DNA from: Bugula neritina
Taxonomy: Eukaryota > Bryozoa > Gymnolaemata > Cheilostomatida > Bugulidae
Length of the DNA: 64,000 nt
Assembly: GCA_964035545.1 (NCBI GenBank)
Contig: OZ037765.1
Coordinates: 17,974,698 to 18,038,697 of the forward strand
Direction: 5' to 3'
Part shown: piece after piece, positions 1 to 13,800 of the stretch
Numbering within the stretch: the first letter of the stretch is position 1
Layout of the letters: each line of letters opens with the position of its first letter
Program-made: the position numbers and the translations under genes
Notes under the pieces: model-generated
The model's input: only the letters and a program-made list of their open reading frames with translations
Told to the model about the DNA's origin: nothing
Databases searched by the model: none

Positions 1-3000
1 GCAGACGAGACTCAAGTCTGAAGAGCTGGTTGCTACCTGTGAACAGCTTCAAAGTGAAGTGAGCTCAACCAACACCAGGATAATCAGTCAGAAGGTCACT
101 ATACAGGTCAGCATTTGTTTGTCAAATTCAGAAAGATTAATGTTAATTATTAGATTTATGTGATGAAGCAACCAGTTAGCTATACATTGCTTTGTTGAAA
201 TAGAATTAATTAAAAGAAATAATGTTGATAAATGGGTACATAAAGCAAATAGTTAACTGTGATATTTTAGTTTGAACAATTAATTCTGCTTTTGTTATTT
301 CAGAAACTAGAGTCAGACTTGAGCAATTCATCTGCTAGAATCTCTGAGCTGGAGAATATTGTTGAGCAAAGCATGCCCAGGCAGCAGGCAGACCAGGAAA
401 GAAGACTTTTAGAACAGAAAGTCAAGGTGAAGCATGCAGTTCGAGAAATTTGTAATGTATCTAGTGGTTATTGTTAGTTGGCTAGAAGTCACAAAAATGT
501 ATAACTACTTTAAGAAATAAATTTAATAAATTCTGTAAGAAAAAGACTTTTTACCCAGAAACTGGAGTGTCACCAAAGTCATGTAATTTTTGTATTTATT
601 TTAGAGCTGTTATTCTATAATTTTACATATTTTGAAGTCTATAACTGATAGACAGTTGTTTCTATTGTAGACAGCCACCCTAGACCTAGGTAAAAGGACA
701 TCAGAGTTGAAGCAAGTCAAATCTGAGTTAGAGACGTCCAAGGACTCTGTTACAAGTTTAAATGACAGGTCTATCTATATCTATTAACATATTCCAGCTC
801 TAATGATTAGGGTTTGTTTAAAGAAGTTTGATTTTTTTACTTTTAATAAAAGCAGAAGAATTTTAGCTTTTTCGGTTTAATTGAGCAAAAGTAACGCCTA
901 ATGTCTCTTAATTATTCTTTTATAATTCTGCCTTTGCAATTGATTAAAAGATTTTTCTTACAGATAGCTTACTAATTCTTTCCACCTTGCTATGTCTCAT
1001 AGGGTGAAAATTATTTTCTTATAAAGTTAAACGTACTATAAGTTTTTTTCAACTACACAAACAACAGTTGGCAGTTGACAATTACCAACTAACAAGTATA
1101 TGACATACTAAAACCTCAAAATAATCCGACACTTTTTTGTGACGCTCTCAAAAATTTTACAAAAAAGATCACGTGTTGAAATCATACCTGAATTACAAAA
1201 CTGTTGAGTTATTTTATATTCCATGCATTGAAAATTGCTATGTTGATTGTTTTGGTGTTGAATTCAAAATAAAGGGAGTAAATCTGGTTAAATTTATTAA
1301 TTTAATATTAAATATAAATATATGCCTGACTGCAGGGTGGGGCGACTAGAAAGAGATGTTCTGCAGAAAAGAACTTTACTTGAAGATTTAAGGTTGAAGT
1401 TGAGGCTGGCTAAGGAGTCCGCTAAGTCTGATCTGCAGCTACTGGAGAGTAAATCTGAGGAACTAGCAAGAACCAAGGCTATATCTGAGCAAACTAAGAC
1501 TACAGTATGTCCTAATGGCTATATTATAGCATATTTTCAATGATGGATACTAGATGCTACTCTAATACTAGCTTTATTAGTAAATGTCGCAAATACAGTA
1601 GGCAGGCAAGCAGTAAATTTTCCTGAACTTATAATTATTTTATAAAATGTAGAAGTTGATTGAGCAATTCATTAACATAAACTTGTGTTAATGTTCCTCT
1701 TGAACAGATGGAGTCTATGAAATGCAGTATTAAAGCTCTGACTAAAGATAGGAAGGACCATGAAAATAAGTGTAAACAAATGCAACAAGAGCTTACGAAG
1801 AAAGAAAAACAACTTGCAAATTGTCAGGGTAAGCTATAATTGCTGATGCAGAAAAATAAACTTATTAACTTATTTAAATTGTAACCACTGCTAGGCTTTA
1901 AAGAAGTTGATCTAAAAAGCAAATAATATTTTTTTTACAGAATAATGAGTTCTAAACAACATTTTTCCTAGCAAAGCATTAAAATACAGATTTTTACCTC
2001 TTCTAGTCAAGTATTAAAGCTTGAAAGCGATTAAAAAATATATTAAACTTCTGAGCTTATATTTGAAATGAAATTATATAATATTAAGATATTGTTTTAA
2101 TAGATCAATATTAATAAGCTGCAATATAATTATGAAGATTATAAACTTTGCAATTTAGGAGTTTATCACTTCATAAATCATTTTATTTAGATACATTGAA
2201 AAACCTTTGTTTATAACTGAATTGAAAGCAGTTATACTCTCGAATCTGGGATCAATTTAAATATTTCTTCATTTACTCAGTATGGAGTGAATGAGCATGA
2301 TCACTCTGATTAATTAAATATTATAAAACCCAGAGACTCTGGAATTTTTGTTTATCATTTTGAATTATTTTATGGAAATGTTTCGAAAAACTCATTAAGG
2401 ATTCGATTAAATTGGATTAAAAATGACAACTGGTGATTCATCTGTCTGCTGACTGCTGCATCATACTGAAAGGTGTGAATTTTATTTACTCAAGTTTGAG
2501 CAAAGCTATGAATAGCTTTACTTTCTTGAATAATTTAATAAGCTCACCAGGTTTTTATACTGAAGCCTTATTAAAAATGTTGAATTCTATAAAGAAAAAG
2601 ATATTTCAGAGGATAACTCCTAAATTCAAACCAAACTACTTAAAACTGATCTTTTTTACAAAGTATTCAGCTGAAAACAAGCTGAGAGAAATCAGTAATA
2701 TTTATTGGATCAAAGCTGTCTAAAATATATTAATCACAAAATGAATTGGTAGATCTTTCAACTCCTTAAATCATTGGGCTACTGAACTCAACTCTGAATG
2801 ACTACGAATGAATAAAATTTACTGAGAATAAGTAACTACTCTACTTTTCACCTCTATGTTGTCGACACACAAATCATTCACTACGGCATATAATGTTTAA
2901 TTTGGAGTTATGTCATACTGGCTCTTTACTATTGCAGCTAAAGTATGCGAACTTCAGAAAGAAATGGATAATCTTCAAGAAACAGCTCGACAGCAACTGG

Positions 3001-4015
3001 TTGATCTTGCGGCTCAAGGGGAGAATGCAGTTGGTATAGCCCAAAGTCAGCTAGTGAATGCACATCAACTGATTGAGAAGTTCCAACTCACTATCAAGGT
3101 GTTTGTCTAGCCACTATAATGCAATTACCTGTAGTAAATAAAGAAAAAAATGATGCCATATAATTGTATTAACTGGGAATTGTCATCGTTTTGTTATATT
3201 TTCTCAATGTTAAGTCTTAAAGCTGTTAAGTTTTCATTGTGTAGTTTGTGAAATTTATACAGAATGTGATTGTATATCAGGTGTTATCAGACAGACTGTT
3301 GGCCAGGCAAGAGGAGTTTAGATTAGAGCGTCAAAGGCAGGTAAGGGAAGAGCAGAAGCGAACTAAGAAGGCCAAGAATAAGAAAGCTGAGAACAAGGCA
3401 CTGAATGAGGCCAAGAGGAGAGCTCAAGAGATACTCAACTTGTCTGCTTATGATATTGAAGACTTTCTAAACTCTGATACGGACAGTGAGGATGAGCAGG
3501 TGGGCTTATTGCTCTCGTAGTCCAATTAAATTGGAAAAAAAAACAGAATTTGGAACTTCATTTTTCATTACAACAAAAAACTCTGCATTGACCAGATTTA
3601 AATGCATTAAGTAATATGGTTCTGCCATATTTAAGGGTATTGCCATAGTTTGCTATTTACTGGTAAATTTTGCTGCATTTCTCTGATACTGTGGAAAATT
3701 GCTTAAATAGTTCAGAAAGAAATCATAATCATGGGTTCTTTTTTTAGTCTTTCTCCAGTTACTGGAAAAAAGAGAATTCTAAATGGATCAAAAGGTGGGA
3801 GAAAGCTTTAACTGAAGGGGTGAGTTAATGTGACTTGCTTGGTTTTCCATTCAAAAGCGTTAAAGTTACTTACATGTATAGAAAAAATAAGAAATACCAA
3901 CCGCTACTTTCATATTGAGACACGTCTAATACTATATTTTTTGTAGGACTTTGTCAATAGAGTTGCGGAATTGTTCATGGAAAAAGTTGATGAAATAAGT
4001 AATTTGGCAAGGTAG
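1..4015 (+). CDS. 3' part of a coiled-coil protein gene, centlein-like
   Basis: Nine exons join in one frame: (start off-window)-106, 304-426, 671-768, 1336-1504, 1708-1828, 2938-3098, 3281-3499, 3748-3819 and 3947-4015 (TAG). All introns are GT..AG and the phases agree throughout. The product is a long, heptad-rich, Lys/Glu/Gln-rich coiled coil. Near the end come a very basic stretch (KRTKKAKNKK), then ILNLSAYDIEDFLNS, an acidic SDTDSEDEQ patch, a Trp-rich segment (SSYWKK, WIKRWEKAL), and a C terminus ending in MEKVDEISNLAR. I think this is the C-terminal part of centlein, a centriole/centrosome linker. The family name rests on recalled similarity and on the CCDC171 neighbour, so it is only moderate. 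The exon structure is firm. Sporadic coiled-coil centrosomal proteins are the main alternative. The 5' end lies outside the window. Confidence 0.75.
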
Positions 4016-4200
4016 TCCAGTCAAAAGACCTTAACATTTTAGTATTTAAATTGATTGAGTGTGTGAATCATGTATATTTATTGTTGAGTAAAATTTAATT
4101 GTGCATCTTAACTCTGCAGTGTGTTCACTTTGTAATATTTTGTAGAAATTAATAAGTATTTGTGAAATAATTAAACTAGATGATGTATCAAAATTTGATA

Positions 4201-4217
4201 TTTATTTATTAAATAAA
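4201..4217. terminator. Overlapping poly(A) signals for the two convergent coiled-coil genes
   Basis: AATAAA on the plus strand (4212-4217) lies about 200 nt after the stop of the left gene. Two overlapping TTTATT words at 4201-4210 give AATAAA on the minus strand, about 680 nt after the CCDC171 stop. The 17-bp block is close to palindromic, so both transcripts could end within it. Use by both genes is inferred. Confidence 0.4.
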
Positions 4218-4884
4218 AACACCAAATATATATATTTTAAAACAACTGACAAAATTCTCAACATTTTGCACACTGGTCAAACCAAATTAATATCATAATT
4301 TATAAATATGGAAGCACTAGTGTAATAAAGCACAAACCCAGGCCTACGTAGTTTTATATCTAATTTTCAATTCACACTAACATCACCCACAAATCATCTG
4401 AGGTTATGTTTCTTTCTTAATCTTGATTCTGTATTGGATGGAGGTCTGAATGAAGAGCTAAAATTAGAGAGATTGATCTTTAAATTCTATTTCCAATGTA
4501 ATTAGTATAAATAGTAGGCAACAAACATGAGTCAAGAGTAGAATTCAAATATAACAAGAGGGAATGAGGAAGGGTGCTTTCATTTGACAAAATAGTTTTA
4601 TACTTTTGGTAGATTTGTGTTTGCAGCAATCAAATTATCAGATTAGTCAATGTCTACTTTCTATAAAGTGAAGTGTAAATTAGAGAGGCTAGTTCCAGAT
4701 ATATAATTGTAATAGGTTTGCAATGCCAGATTATTTCGTTTTGAATGATGAGCCAACCCTTGATGAAACATGACCACACAAATTGCCTATATAACCTAGT
4801 AGGCCAGTTAGATGGTACCATAAAGTATGCCTAGTTTGGAGAACTTGATTTTTGCAGTAAGGTATGAAAATTGAAAAATTCTTG

Positions 4885-7800
4885 TCATGGAAAAATATAA
4901 CCTAAAAGTTTAATTTGCTTTGGCCCATACCTTTGCAGCCTAGTAGCAGGCTTCTTAGGAACTTCAAGTTCTGTTGAAGTAAATTTTTTATGATTCTTTA
5001 TTGAATTTTCATCTCCATTAGAAAACTCAGGTTCGTTCTGCATAGACATGAAATCTGTGACACTAAAATTAGACAATTGACGCCTGTAAGACAGCGAAAA
5101 GTGCTTCAGAATATTATAATGTATTTTATCTAAATTATATTAAAGTTAAAAAAACATCAAGTTTGTTAGAAATTGTTGATTGCAACAAAAATCATAAGTG
5201 TGTTTAGTTGGCACTTGGCATAGCAAAAAAATATGAATCACCAAATTTATAAAACAAGAATTCAATGCTGAGGTTTTGAGGAGGAAAAGCAACACATACC
5301 TTTCTAAATCAATAGATTTGTCAAATCTAGGAGTGATATCTTTGTCTTGATAATGACCTAGTCTAGTACTCTGTAATCTATTGTAGTCCTCTCCTCTAGG
5401 TACAAGTTTGGGAGATTCACTGCAAGGCATCTACAATTAGCACAGCTAAAATTGATAAACCCACTGATCTCAGAATGCTGATACCTTTAATAAATCCTTG
5501 ATCTCCTTCATATTGTAACTCACAATAATTGTAAATGCCTCGTACTACCATGGCAGTGTGCCTTATAACAAGGGATGTGTTCATACTGATTTATAAAATT
5601 ACAAACAAGTCATTTCCTGAAACTATCAAAACTGTACATAACTCTAAATATGCAAGCAAATTAAAATTTACAGAAATTTGCATTGATTGAATAACACTTG
5701 CACATATATACCTATTATAATAGTATAATAACAATGTTATATAATATAATACCAAAGTTTTTTAGTTGTAGATTAATGATGTCCTGATTTAAAATATAGG
5801 CATCATTAACAACTTTCACTCTGAAACCATTTTACTTTAACCTTAGCATTACTGCGAGTATTTCACTGATTAATCCCAAATGGCTTTGTTAAAACACTTT
5901 GTTAACAGAGCAAATAAGTGTTTTAATTTGGCAAACTTCAAGAAGTGCAATCAGAAAATTGCATGATGATTGTATTGTCATAAACATGTAGTAATACATT
6001 TACATGATCTCACACTGTGCTCTATACATATAAGGTAGAGGTAGAGGTACCTCAGAAGGCGCATCCAATTGTCTTCTACATGCAGCCGACAACTCATCTT
6101 TTAGTCTAGCTATGTGCTTCCTGTGTGAACAAATCTCATCATTCAGTCCACTCATATGATTGTGTGCAGCACGGAGAGCATCGGTGAATGCATTAACCAA
6201 TGATTGCAAGGATAACAAATCTCCACTTAGTTTGCATTCAGGGAGCAGAGCTTTCGAATTCATGATTGTTGATACATCCTTAGTAGTAATATCAGATCTA
6301 CACTGTAAGAGAAACATGTATGTTATTTGCAAAGCTTTTCGTTCCAATAAATCTGAACATACCTATATAGTTAACTAGCACTCAGTAACACATCCATTAA
6401 ACATTACAGCTTTATTTGAAGTCAGCTGAATAGCTACAAAGAAGTACATCTACTACTAGTCTTGCTTCAACACCAAGAGCCTGGAATGATCAGATGTTGC
6501 ATGGTCACTCAGGGAAACCAGCTGGTACACAAGTTACTAGGGTTCTCTCTAGAGTAAATAAGTGTTGGGGACACATGCACGTGTATGTTGAAGCAGAATT
6601 TGTGTGAAAGTACCTTACATTTAGGAGTTTTAGGTATATGTTGCTGTGCATCACTCAGAAAATAAAAACATCCTGGCACCTTGCACTTGATTAAAATTTA
6701 TTAGTTAGTTATTTTAAAATGACTATTAAAAAAGAAGATTTTTTTATTAACTTGAACAATAGAACTTCAATTGAGCAAGGTTGTCTCTCAAAATACATGC
6801 AGTTCATTTGGACAGAAAAGTTTTCGTGGTCTAAAATTTAACTAAAAACAGGAAAATAGTTGTATGCAGCACAACAATAAACAGTGTATTTTTGGCACAA
6901 AAGATATATTTAAAGACTACTAAAAAAATATACTTTTGAGTATGCAAAATTAACATTCGAATACATTGATATTGCATATTGATAAATAGATTATTAGACA
7001 ACCCATTGTTGTAGAACATATATTTACTACTTGCCACCTACTTTATCAAATGCTGTAGTGAGAGATCGTATGTAAATTCCAAGGTATTCTTTCTCTTTGG
7101 CAGCCATTTTTAGGGCTTCTTCAGCATCATAAACATTGTTTTGTAGTTGTGTTCTTTCTAACTCCAGCTTTGACACCCTGCTCTTTAGGTGCTGTATAGT
7201 GTTGGATTTGGCCATGGCATCTGATTTTCCATCTTCAAGAGACTAAAAAGCATAACACATGATTAAATATTTTAGAACTTTTACATAATAATCAGCTATT
7301 GGTTTTGCTAACTAATGGCAGGTAGAACAATTTTAAGTTCATAACTACAGATTTACAAAAGAAATGTGTTGGTTTATACCTCAACTAAAATTTTCCAAAT
7401 GTTGTATATTTTCCTTCAATTCGGTATACATATGTGCTACGTTTAGTAGCTATGCAATGTCACATTATAGTGATATTTTATGACACTAGCAGTTAACTGA
7501 AGCATCCTTAAAAATAACTTTCAACTAATTATATTAACTCGAGATTTTATATGGAATTGCTTTTTTTCAGTGACCTCACATCTGCTTACTAAAATGAAAT
7601 TAACATTAATCTCATATTGTTAATATTGTAAAAAATGGTATTTATGTTAAAAGAACTAAAATCATTAATAGACGAAAAAGGCTTTTTTAAAGACTTCATG
7701 CAAGGACTTATTTGTTTCAAATTTTATTCTCTTGAAATTACTACCGAAAACTATTATTGCTAATTTCATTTGGTTACAAAATAAAAAATTCAGGATCTTC

Positions 7801-10800
7801 ATTCCACTTATTTAGAAGCATAGTTCTGCTGCATTTTATAGTATGGTCTCAGTTAACAGAACACAATTCCCAATAACCTCCAGTTATTTAAAATGCAGAA
7901 ACTATTTATCTTTATCAAACAGCGTAGGAGAGGCATACTTTTAGTGATTCTTGAATTTGCGACTCATGTTTTGCTCGTATAGCCTCTTCCTCGGTGAGCC
8001 GGTGACTGATGTCTCTCAGCTTATCACTCTGCTCTGCCAGCAGTCTCTGGGCTTGCTTTTCTCTCTCCAGTGTGTGGTTCAACTCACCAACAACACTGTC
8101 ATACTTGTCCACACTCACCATCCTCTCAGCCTGTCAGACATCATGGCAAACTGACAATGACTAATCATTTTTGCTTACTTTTTGTATTTCTCTCAAATAC
8201 AACATTCAACCTGTGGTAATGACCTACCTGGTTTCGAAGAACTGCTATCTCTAATTCGAAATTTTCAGCTGATTGCTCAACTTGTCGCAGCTGTTGCTCA
8301 GATGATGAAAGAGCTGCAACTTTGGCTTTCAGTCTCTTTCTCTCCATCTCGCTATCATGGAGCAGTTTGATGAAACTGAGCACCCTTTCCTGGAGGCTGG
8401 TCAGTATATTCTATAGGCATGAGGTGTACAATAGAAACCATTTACTATGAGAAGTTCACAAAGCAGCATCTTTTTATTGAAATAAATAGCGTTATTAGAT
8501 CAAGTTTATACACCCAGATGATGTGAAACAGCAATCGATTACATTGAGGTAAATTCATATAAAATAACCCTAGCTATGATGTCTAAACTTACAGTAGACG
8601 GAAGCAAGTGTAACTTTTGCTCTAGAGAGCAAGTGGCCATGAGATCATGCAGCCCTCTGTTGAGTCGCTTGCCTACAGTGAGTCTCTCCTGGTGTGAGCC
8701 GTATAGTGGCTCAGGGTCAGCGCCAACATAGAGAGTTTCCAGTCGTCCTATCAGCTTCTTCAGGGTTGTTCTGGCAGCGGATACCACGAAACCTGGCTGA
8801 CACCCCTTCTCTGTAAACAAGCAATGAGAATGTTGAAAAAATTGTTAACCAGCTTGTAAAATAAACTCTCAGAGCAAAACAATTGCTTCAACTTTCAACT
8901 CAAATTATTTCAAAACATTTGAGATTTAGAGTTCTATGTTGCGCTTAAAATTTCACTTTACTATAAAAACTGTTCTTTATACATAAACAAATTACACTAC
9001 AAGCCTCTTCATAAATGTCATATTGTGGAATCACTGAGTGAATGAGGCAAATCACACATTAAAACATAGAATCATATAATTATATATAATATATTTTAAC
9101 AAAACTCATATATATCATGTGTACTCTAGCTTATGTACGGAAAATTTGATTTTGATTCTGTGAAATTATCTCAAGCCATCACTATGCAATGAGTTGTTGG
9201 TTATAAGTGACTAGAGATATTTGCTTAGACTGAATGAATGAAGTTGTCTACCTTTATGGGAGTATCTCTTCAGAGCTTCCATCACATCCTCTGTGCATGA
9301 CATCACAATGGATATCACATCCTTATTGGACAGCCAGTCTATGATGTCAGATTCAGACAATACAGAAGCTTCCGGTAGAGCTCTCTGGGAGCTATCACAG
9401 AGTTCTGGAACAATTCATTGAATTTTAGATTCAAACACCACATTAATACACTATTAATGTCTTTCTATTGTAGTAAATGTCTTGTTAACTCATATAATAC
9501 TAAGTTCTAATACCTCCCCCCCCCCCCCCCCCCCCCCCATATGTAGGTATTGCAATACAGCTTTTTATCGCAATAAGATAGATAGATGTTTTTAGCAGTT
9601 GCTTATCATGCTGATTGCAACCCCTTAGCCAACTTCTTCCTTGCACTGTGTTAGCTAACTATGGCTTTCTTCAATATTGTGTAAATTACTGCTAAGATTT
9701 TGACCCATGAAAACGTGAAGTACAGAGATGTAGGTAGAGTTTTATCGAATAATATATGATAAAATTTGAAGCATGAAACCCCATAAACCATAGAATTTAA
9801 AATGTAGGTTTACCAAAATCTCCAAAATTGACTCTTTTGAGAAAGTTCCCCTAATACATAGACAAAAGACATGCAAGTGGTGCAAATGAGCAAATAAAGC
9901 CAACATAATATAAAATAAGTCTAACCAAATTTATCTACAGTTGTAAAACCAGACACACATACTTTTTCTTCTCTTAGCACACTTGAGTGAGCCCAGACAC
10001 ACAACGGCTTGCATGTTAGCAAAGTCAGTGTAAGTGAAGACGGGGTGGGCTCCACTTGCCCCCGTCCGTAGTCTACGTGCAGCAATCACTGCTAAGACAG
10101 CTCTTCTAAACTTGAACAATGATTTCTGCCGTAGTACATTACTGCCAGACATTACTGGATGACCACCAAGTCCTTCAGAGCTCAGTGTTTGCAGCAAAAC
10201 ACAAACCTGCTTCTTAAACTCTCCCAGTCTACAAACAAATCATGTTTATATAACCAGGAAAGCAGTGACAAATAAGTGTAAGTCATTAATTTAAATTCAA
10301 ACAGAAATTGTCATTTAAAATATTGAAAATTAAATATTGCTATGAAGTAAGGATTATAAGGATCTCATTACATCAAACACATTTAAAAGAACCCATATAC
10401 AACACAAACAGCTAAGACAAAATTCTTGAAAACACAAAATAGTATAGATATTAGATAAATAGTATAGAAATTGATATTTGTGTGTAAATCATATTAAATT
10501 TAAATTTAATTAGCAAACAAACAAAAACCGCAGCTAGTTTTTCACACAAAAAATACAAAATAATTTTCTATGCAATATTTGACTACATGAAAGGGGCTCA
10601 AAATTATAAAATGTTGCGTGCAGATCTATAAATAATACCTTAGGAGTTGCTCTTCCAAAATATTCCTTTGTTTAGCAAGTTTCTTACTGCGGCTAAGGAG
10701 AGGGTAGTATGCCCCGCACATGAGAGCGAAAGCACACAACAACGAGCTGTTGTGTTTCTGCAACATGCTTATTCTGCTCTTGAGGTCCACAGCCTCTTTC

Positions 10801-13800
10801 TGAAGATGTTCCATATCAGATGTGGTCTGGCGAAGCTGTTCCCAGGTGTCATCGTATGCTTTTTGTGACATCTAAAATGTAGAAATAATTCTAAGAGTTG
10901 ATAAACAAAAGAATAAACAGCGTATAACTTGACTTTAAAACTTAGTGGTGATAAAATATTCATATTCAAATAATATTCCACATAGAGTCACTTTCCAAAA
11001 AAGCTCCTTGAAACAAAACATGAAATAGAAAGTTCAAGTATTTATTATTCAAGCCACTTATGAAAATATAGTGTATATACATACTCTTGGACAAATATTT
11101 TAGCTTAAGTTCTACAGTAAACACAAACCTCTTGCTGTCTATGGCCCCCCTCCTGAAGACTCCTGTATTCTTGCTGCATAGCTTCGCGTTCTCTGTCAAA
11201 ATTATCGTTACTTTCCTTTAAAATTGCTGACATTTTGCTTAGTTCTAAGTCATACTCCTCCTTCTTTGCATCCATTCTTTCATCCCGATTTTGCAGCTCT
11301 TTTTCAAGCATAGGCAACTAAAACACCAACAAATATTTCAGTAAACAATTTTTAATATGTTGAAAGCTGAGACATGAATAACATTCAAGTTGTAAACAAA
11401 CACAACAGTTTTTATAAGTTTGTATTAAGCAATAAATACTTTATTAAATAATTTCGCAAATAAAAAACTGAAATTACTCGTTCTTGAAGATTCTGCAACT
11501 GAGAAAGCAGAGTCATGGCTTGTTCCAAAACCATTTCACTCAATTCTTCCCATTTGAACTTTTCCAAAGGCTTCTCTTTGCTCTGTTTACTTGTGGCTTT
11601 AGCTGCCAGGGTAGGCAGCAGCAGCCTCTGGTACAGCCCGTGTATGAATCTCATCTTTACCTCATTCTGCTGCAGGTGCACCATTTTTGCATTCGTCAGC
11701 TGCAATTAGAGAATATCATCTTGCACATTTGTAAAGGTATTTAGCATGTTAGAATTTTACTATTTATCAAATTGCTAAAAACTATAACATAATATTTTGT
11801 AAAGTATAATTTGTCCAAGTTATTTATTACAAGATAGGAAAAAATTAGCGTTCAAAAAATTAAAATAATATAATAAATACAAGTACTATTGCCTACTTCA
11901 GTGCCGAGACCAGTGTACTTGGCTTGAAGAGCGTCATACTCCTTTTTCACATGATACAGATCATCTTTCATACTGCTGAGTCGCTGTTCCTGTTCCAAAG
12001 TGGTCTTCCGCAGAGCGTCTGCATCTTTATTAGCCTGAGAGAGACTTTGCTGAGCATCCTGTAAAACATTTGTTATAAACATACAACATAAATGTTAATA
12101 CATTGAAATATCTGTATAACTTGTAGGCCTTAGGTTTTTGATGTAGTCAGCTAGTGCTATCATTTGTTTAAATCTAGAACCAGTATGCATAGACTGAATT
12201 GTAGCAGTGTAGACCTTATAAGTATACTTTGAGAAATGAAATGCTTCAGGTAAAACAAAATGCCTTTTCCTACTATAGAATTGTTCTAATGCATAGCCAA
12301 GTGATGTAGAGTTTACAATCATATGCAGACAAAAATAACTTCCTTGTATGTATGTTGGTATCTCATAAACTACATGTGATTTACTTCTGGTAGTGACTTT
12401 ATGATTTAGAGAAAAAATAACCACTGTATACACATACCTCTAAGGCCTTCTGCTTAGCCCAAAGTTTATCTTTAGTGGTAGTATTCTCTTTAGATGTCGT
12501 TTCATAAGTAGAAGACAATTTCTTCAACTAAAATATTTCATAAGAATTCAAACAGTTGACTCATAACTTAATCAAAGCTCTAACTGGTCATAAAATCTAG
12601 AATAGAAAGCCATTTAAACCAGAGTATTAGCAAGTTATACACACACATAAAAGGCCAGCACGTCTTACTACCAACAGATCTGAAGAGATTAGACAACCAA
12701 CCTGATCAGTAGTCTCCTCTAGGTTCTGTTTGTATATTCTCAGAGTGTGTTTGATTGTATCTAGAATAGCACTGGGTGACATGGGTTTATCCCCATCCTG
12801 ACTCATTGCTTCTTTTGATGAAGAGTGTGGCGAGGCAGTGCCAAAATTGGCTACAAGCAACTCCAACTCTCTCATACTCCCACCATACGTCTCCTCAAAG
12901 TATTGCTGCAATTTAGCAACATGTAACTGTATGCCAGCATATATAGTTGAAACATTAGGACATACTTTATACTTAATACAATGGCAGAAAACACTGCTAA
13001 ATAGAAATATAGGGACATCTGTTTTTCCAAGTAGTCAGACTTGGCAAATAAAAAAAACTCTGTAAGCATATGTCATGCTATCAATTATAACTCAAGCTAC
13101 TTGTTTGCAGACATCGCAAATTAATGGTAAACCTAGACATACACATTTCTTTAAAACAAAGTTTACAATGCCATCCACCTAAAAAATGAGTTAAAATAAA
13201 AAATGTTTGATCAGTTTATTGACATGGCATATTGAATTTACGATTCTGGTGAACAGAATTTGGTAAGCTGGTATTTCATTGCTAAATGAGAAGACAATTT
13301 CTATCCCAACTCATTACAATAATATAATATGAAAGTAGATCATATTAGTAGTAAAGTATGGTGCAAGGTTTCACACCACAGATATGTGATTGACAAAACC
13401 CCTCTCTGTTATATACTACAGTATCCATAGCAACCTGTCTCTTTCTTGCCCGATTCAGTTCCGTCTTTAAATCATCCACATTACTTTGGTGCATGTCCAG
13501 TTGTTGCTTTAGATTAGTCACCAGAGTTCGCTTATCTGTCAGCTCAGCTTGGAGCTGCCTCTGACTCAGCATATAGTCTTTTTCATATCTGCAATATTCC
13601 ACATACATAACTTGTTTATAAGAAGCAGTCGCGATCTAGGGATTAGGGCACTGGCTTAGTAAACACAAAATCAGTGGTTCAAGTCCCAGTAAAAACCATT
13701 GGTGATGTTAGGAAGGGCATTGAGTCATAATTGCTCCTTTGCCACAATAGTGAATAATTGGTTAGCAGGCTCAAAAACTCTTTTCATCAAGCTCTCTCAC

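Noticed and set aside
2433-2723. 96-codon plus-strand frame
   Set aside because: It lies inside the intron between exons 5 and 6 of the centlein-like gene and looks random.
12095-12433. 112-codon minus-strand frame
   Set aside because: It falls in an intron of CCDC171 between two phase-consistent exons and resembles no family.
13627-13700. Possible tRNA gene
   Set aside because: A and B boxes are present but the acceptor stem does not pair, so it is better explained as a SINE head.
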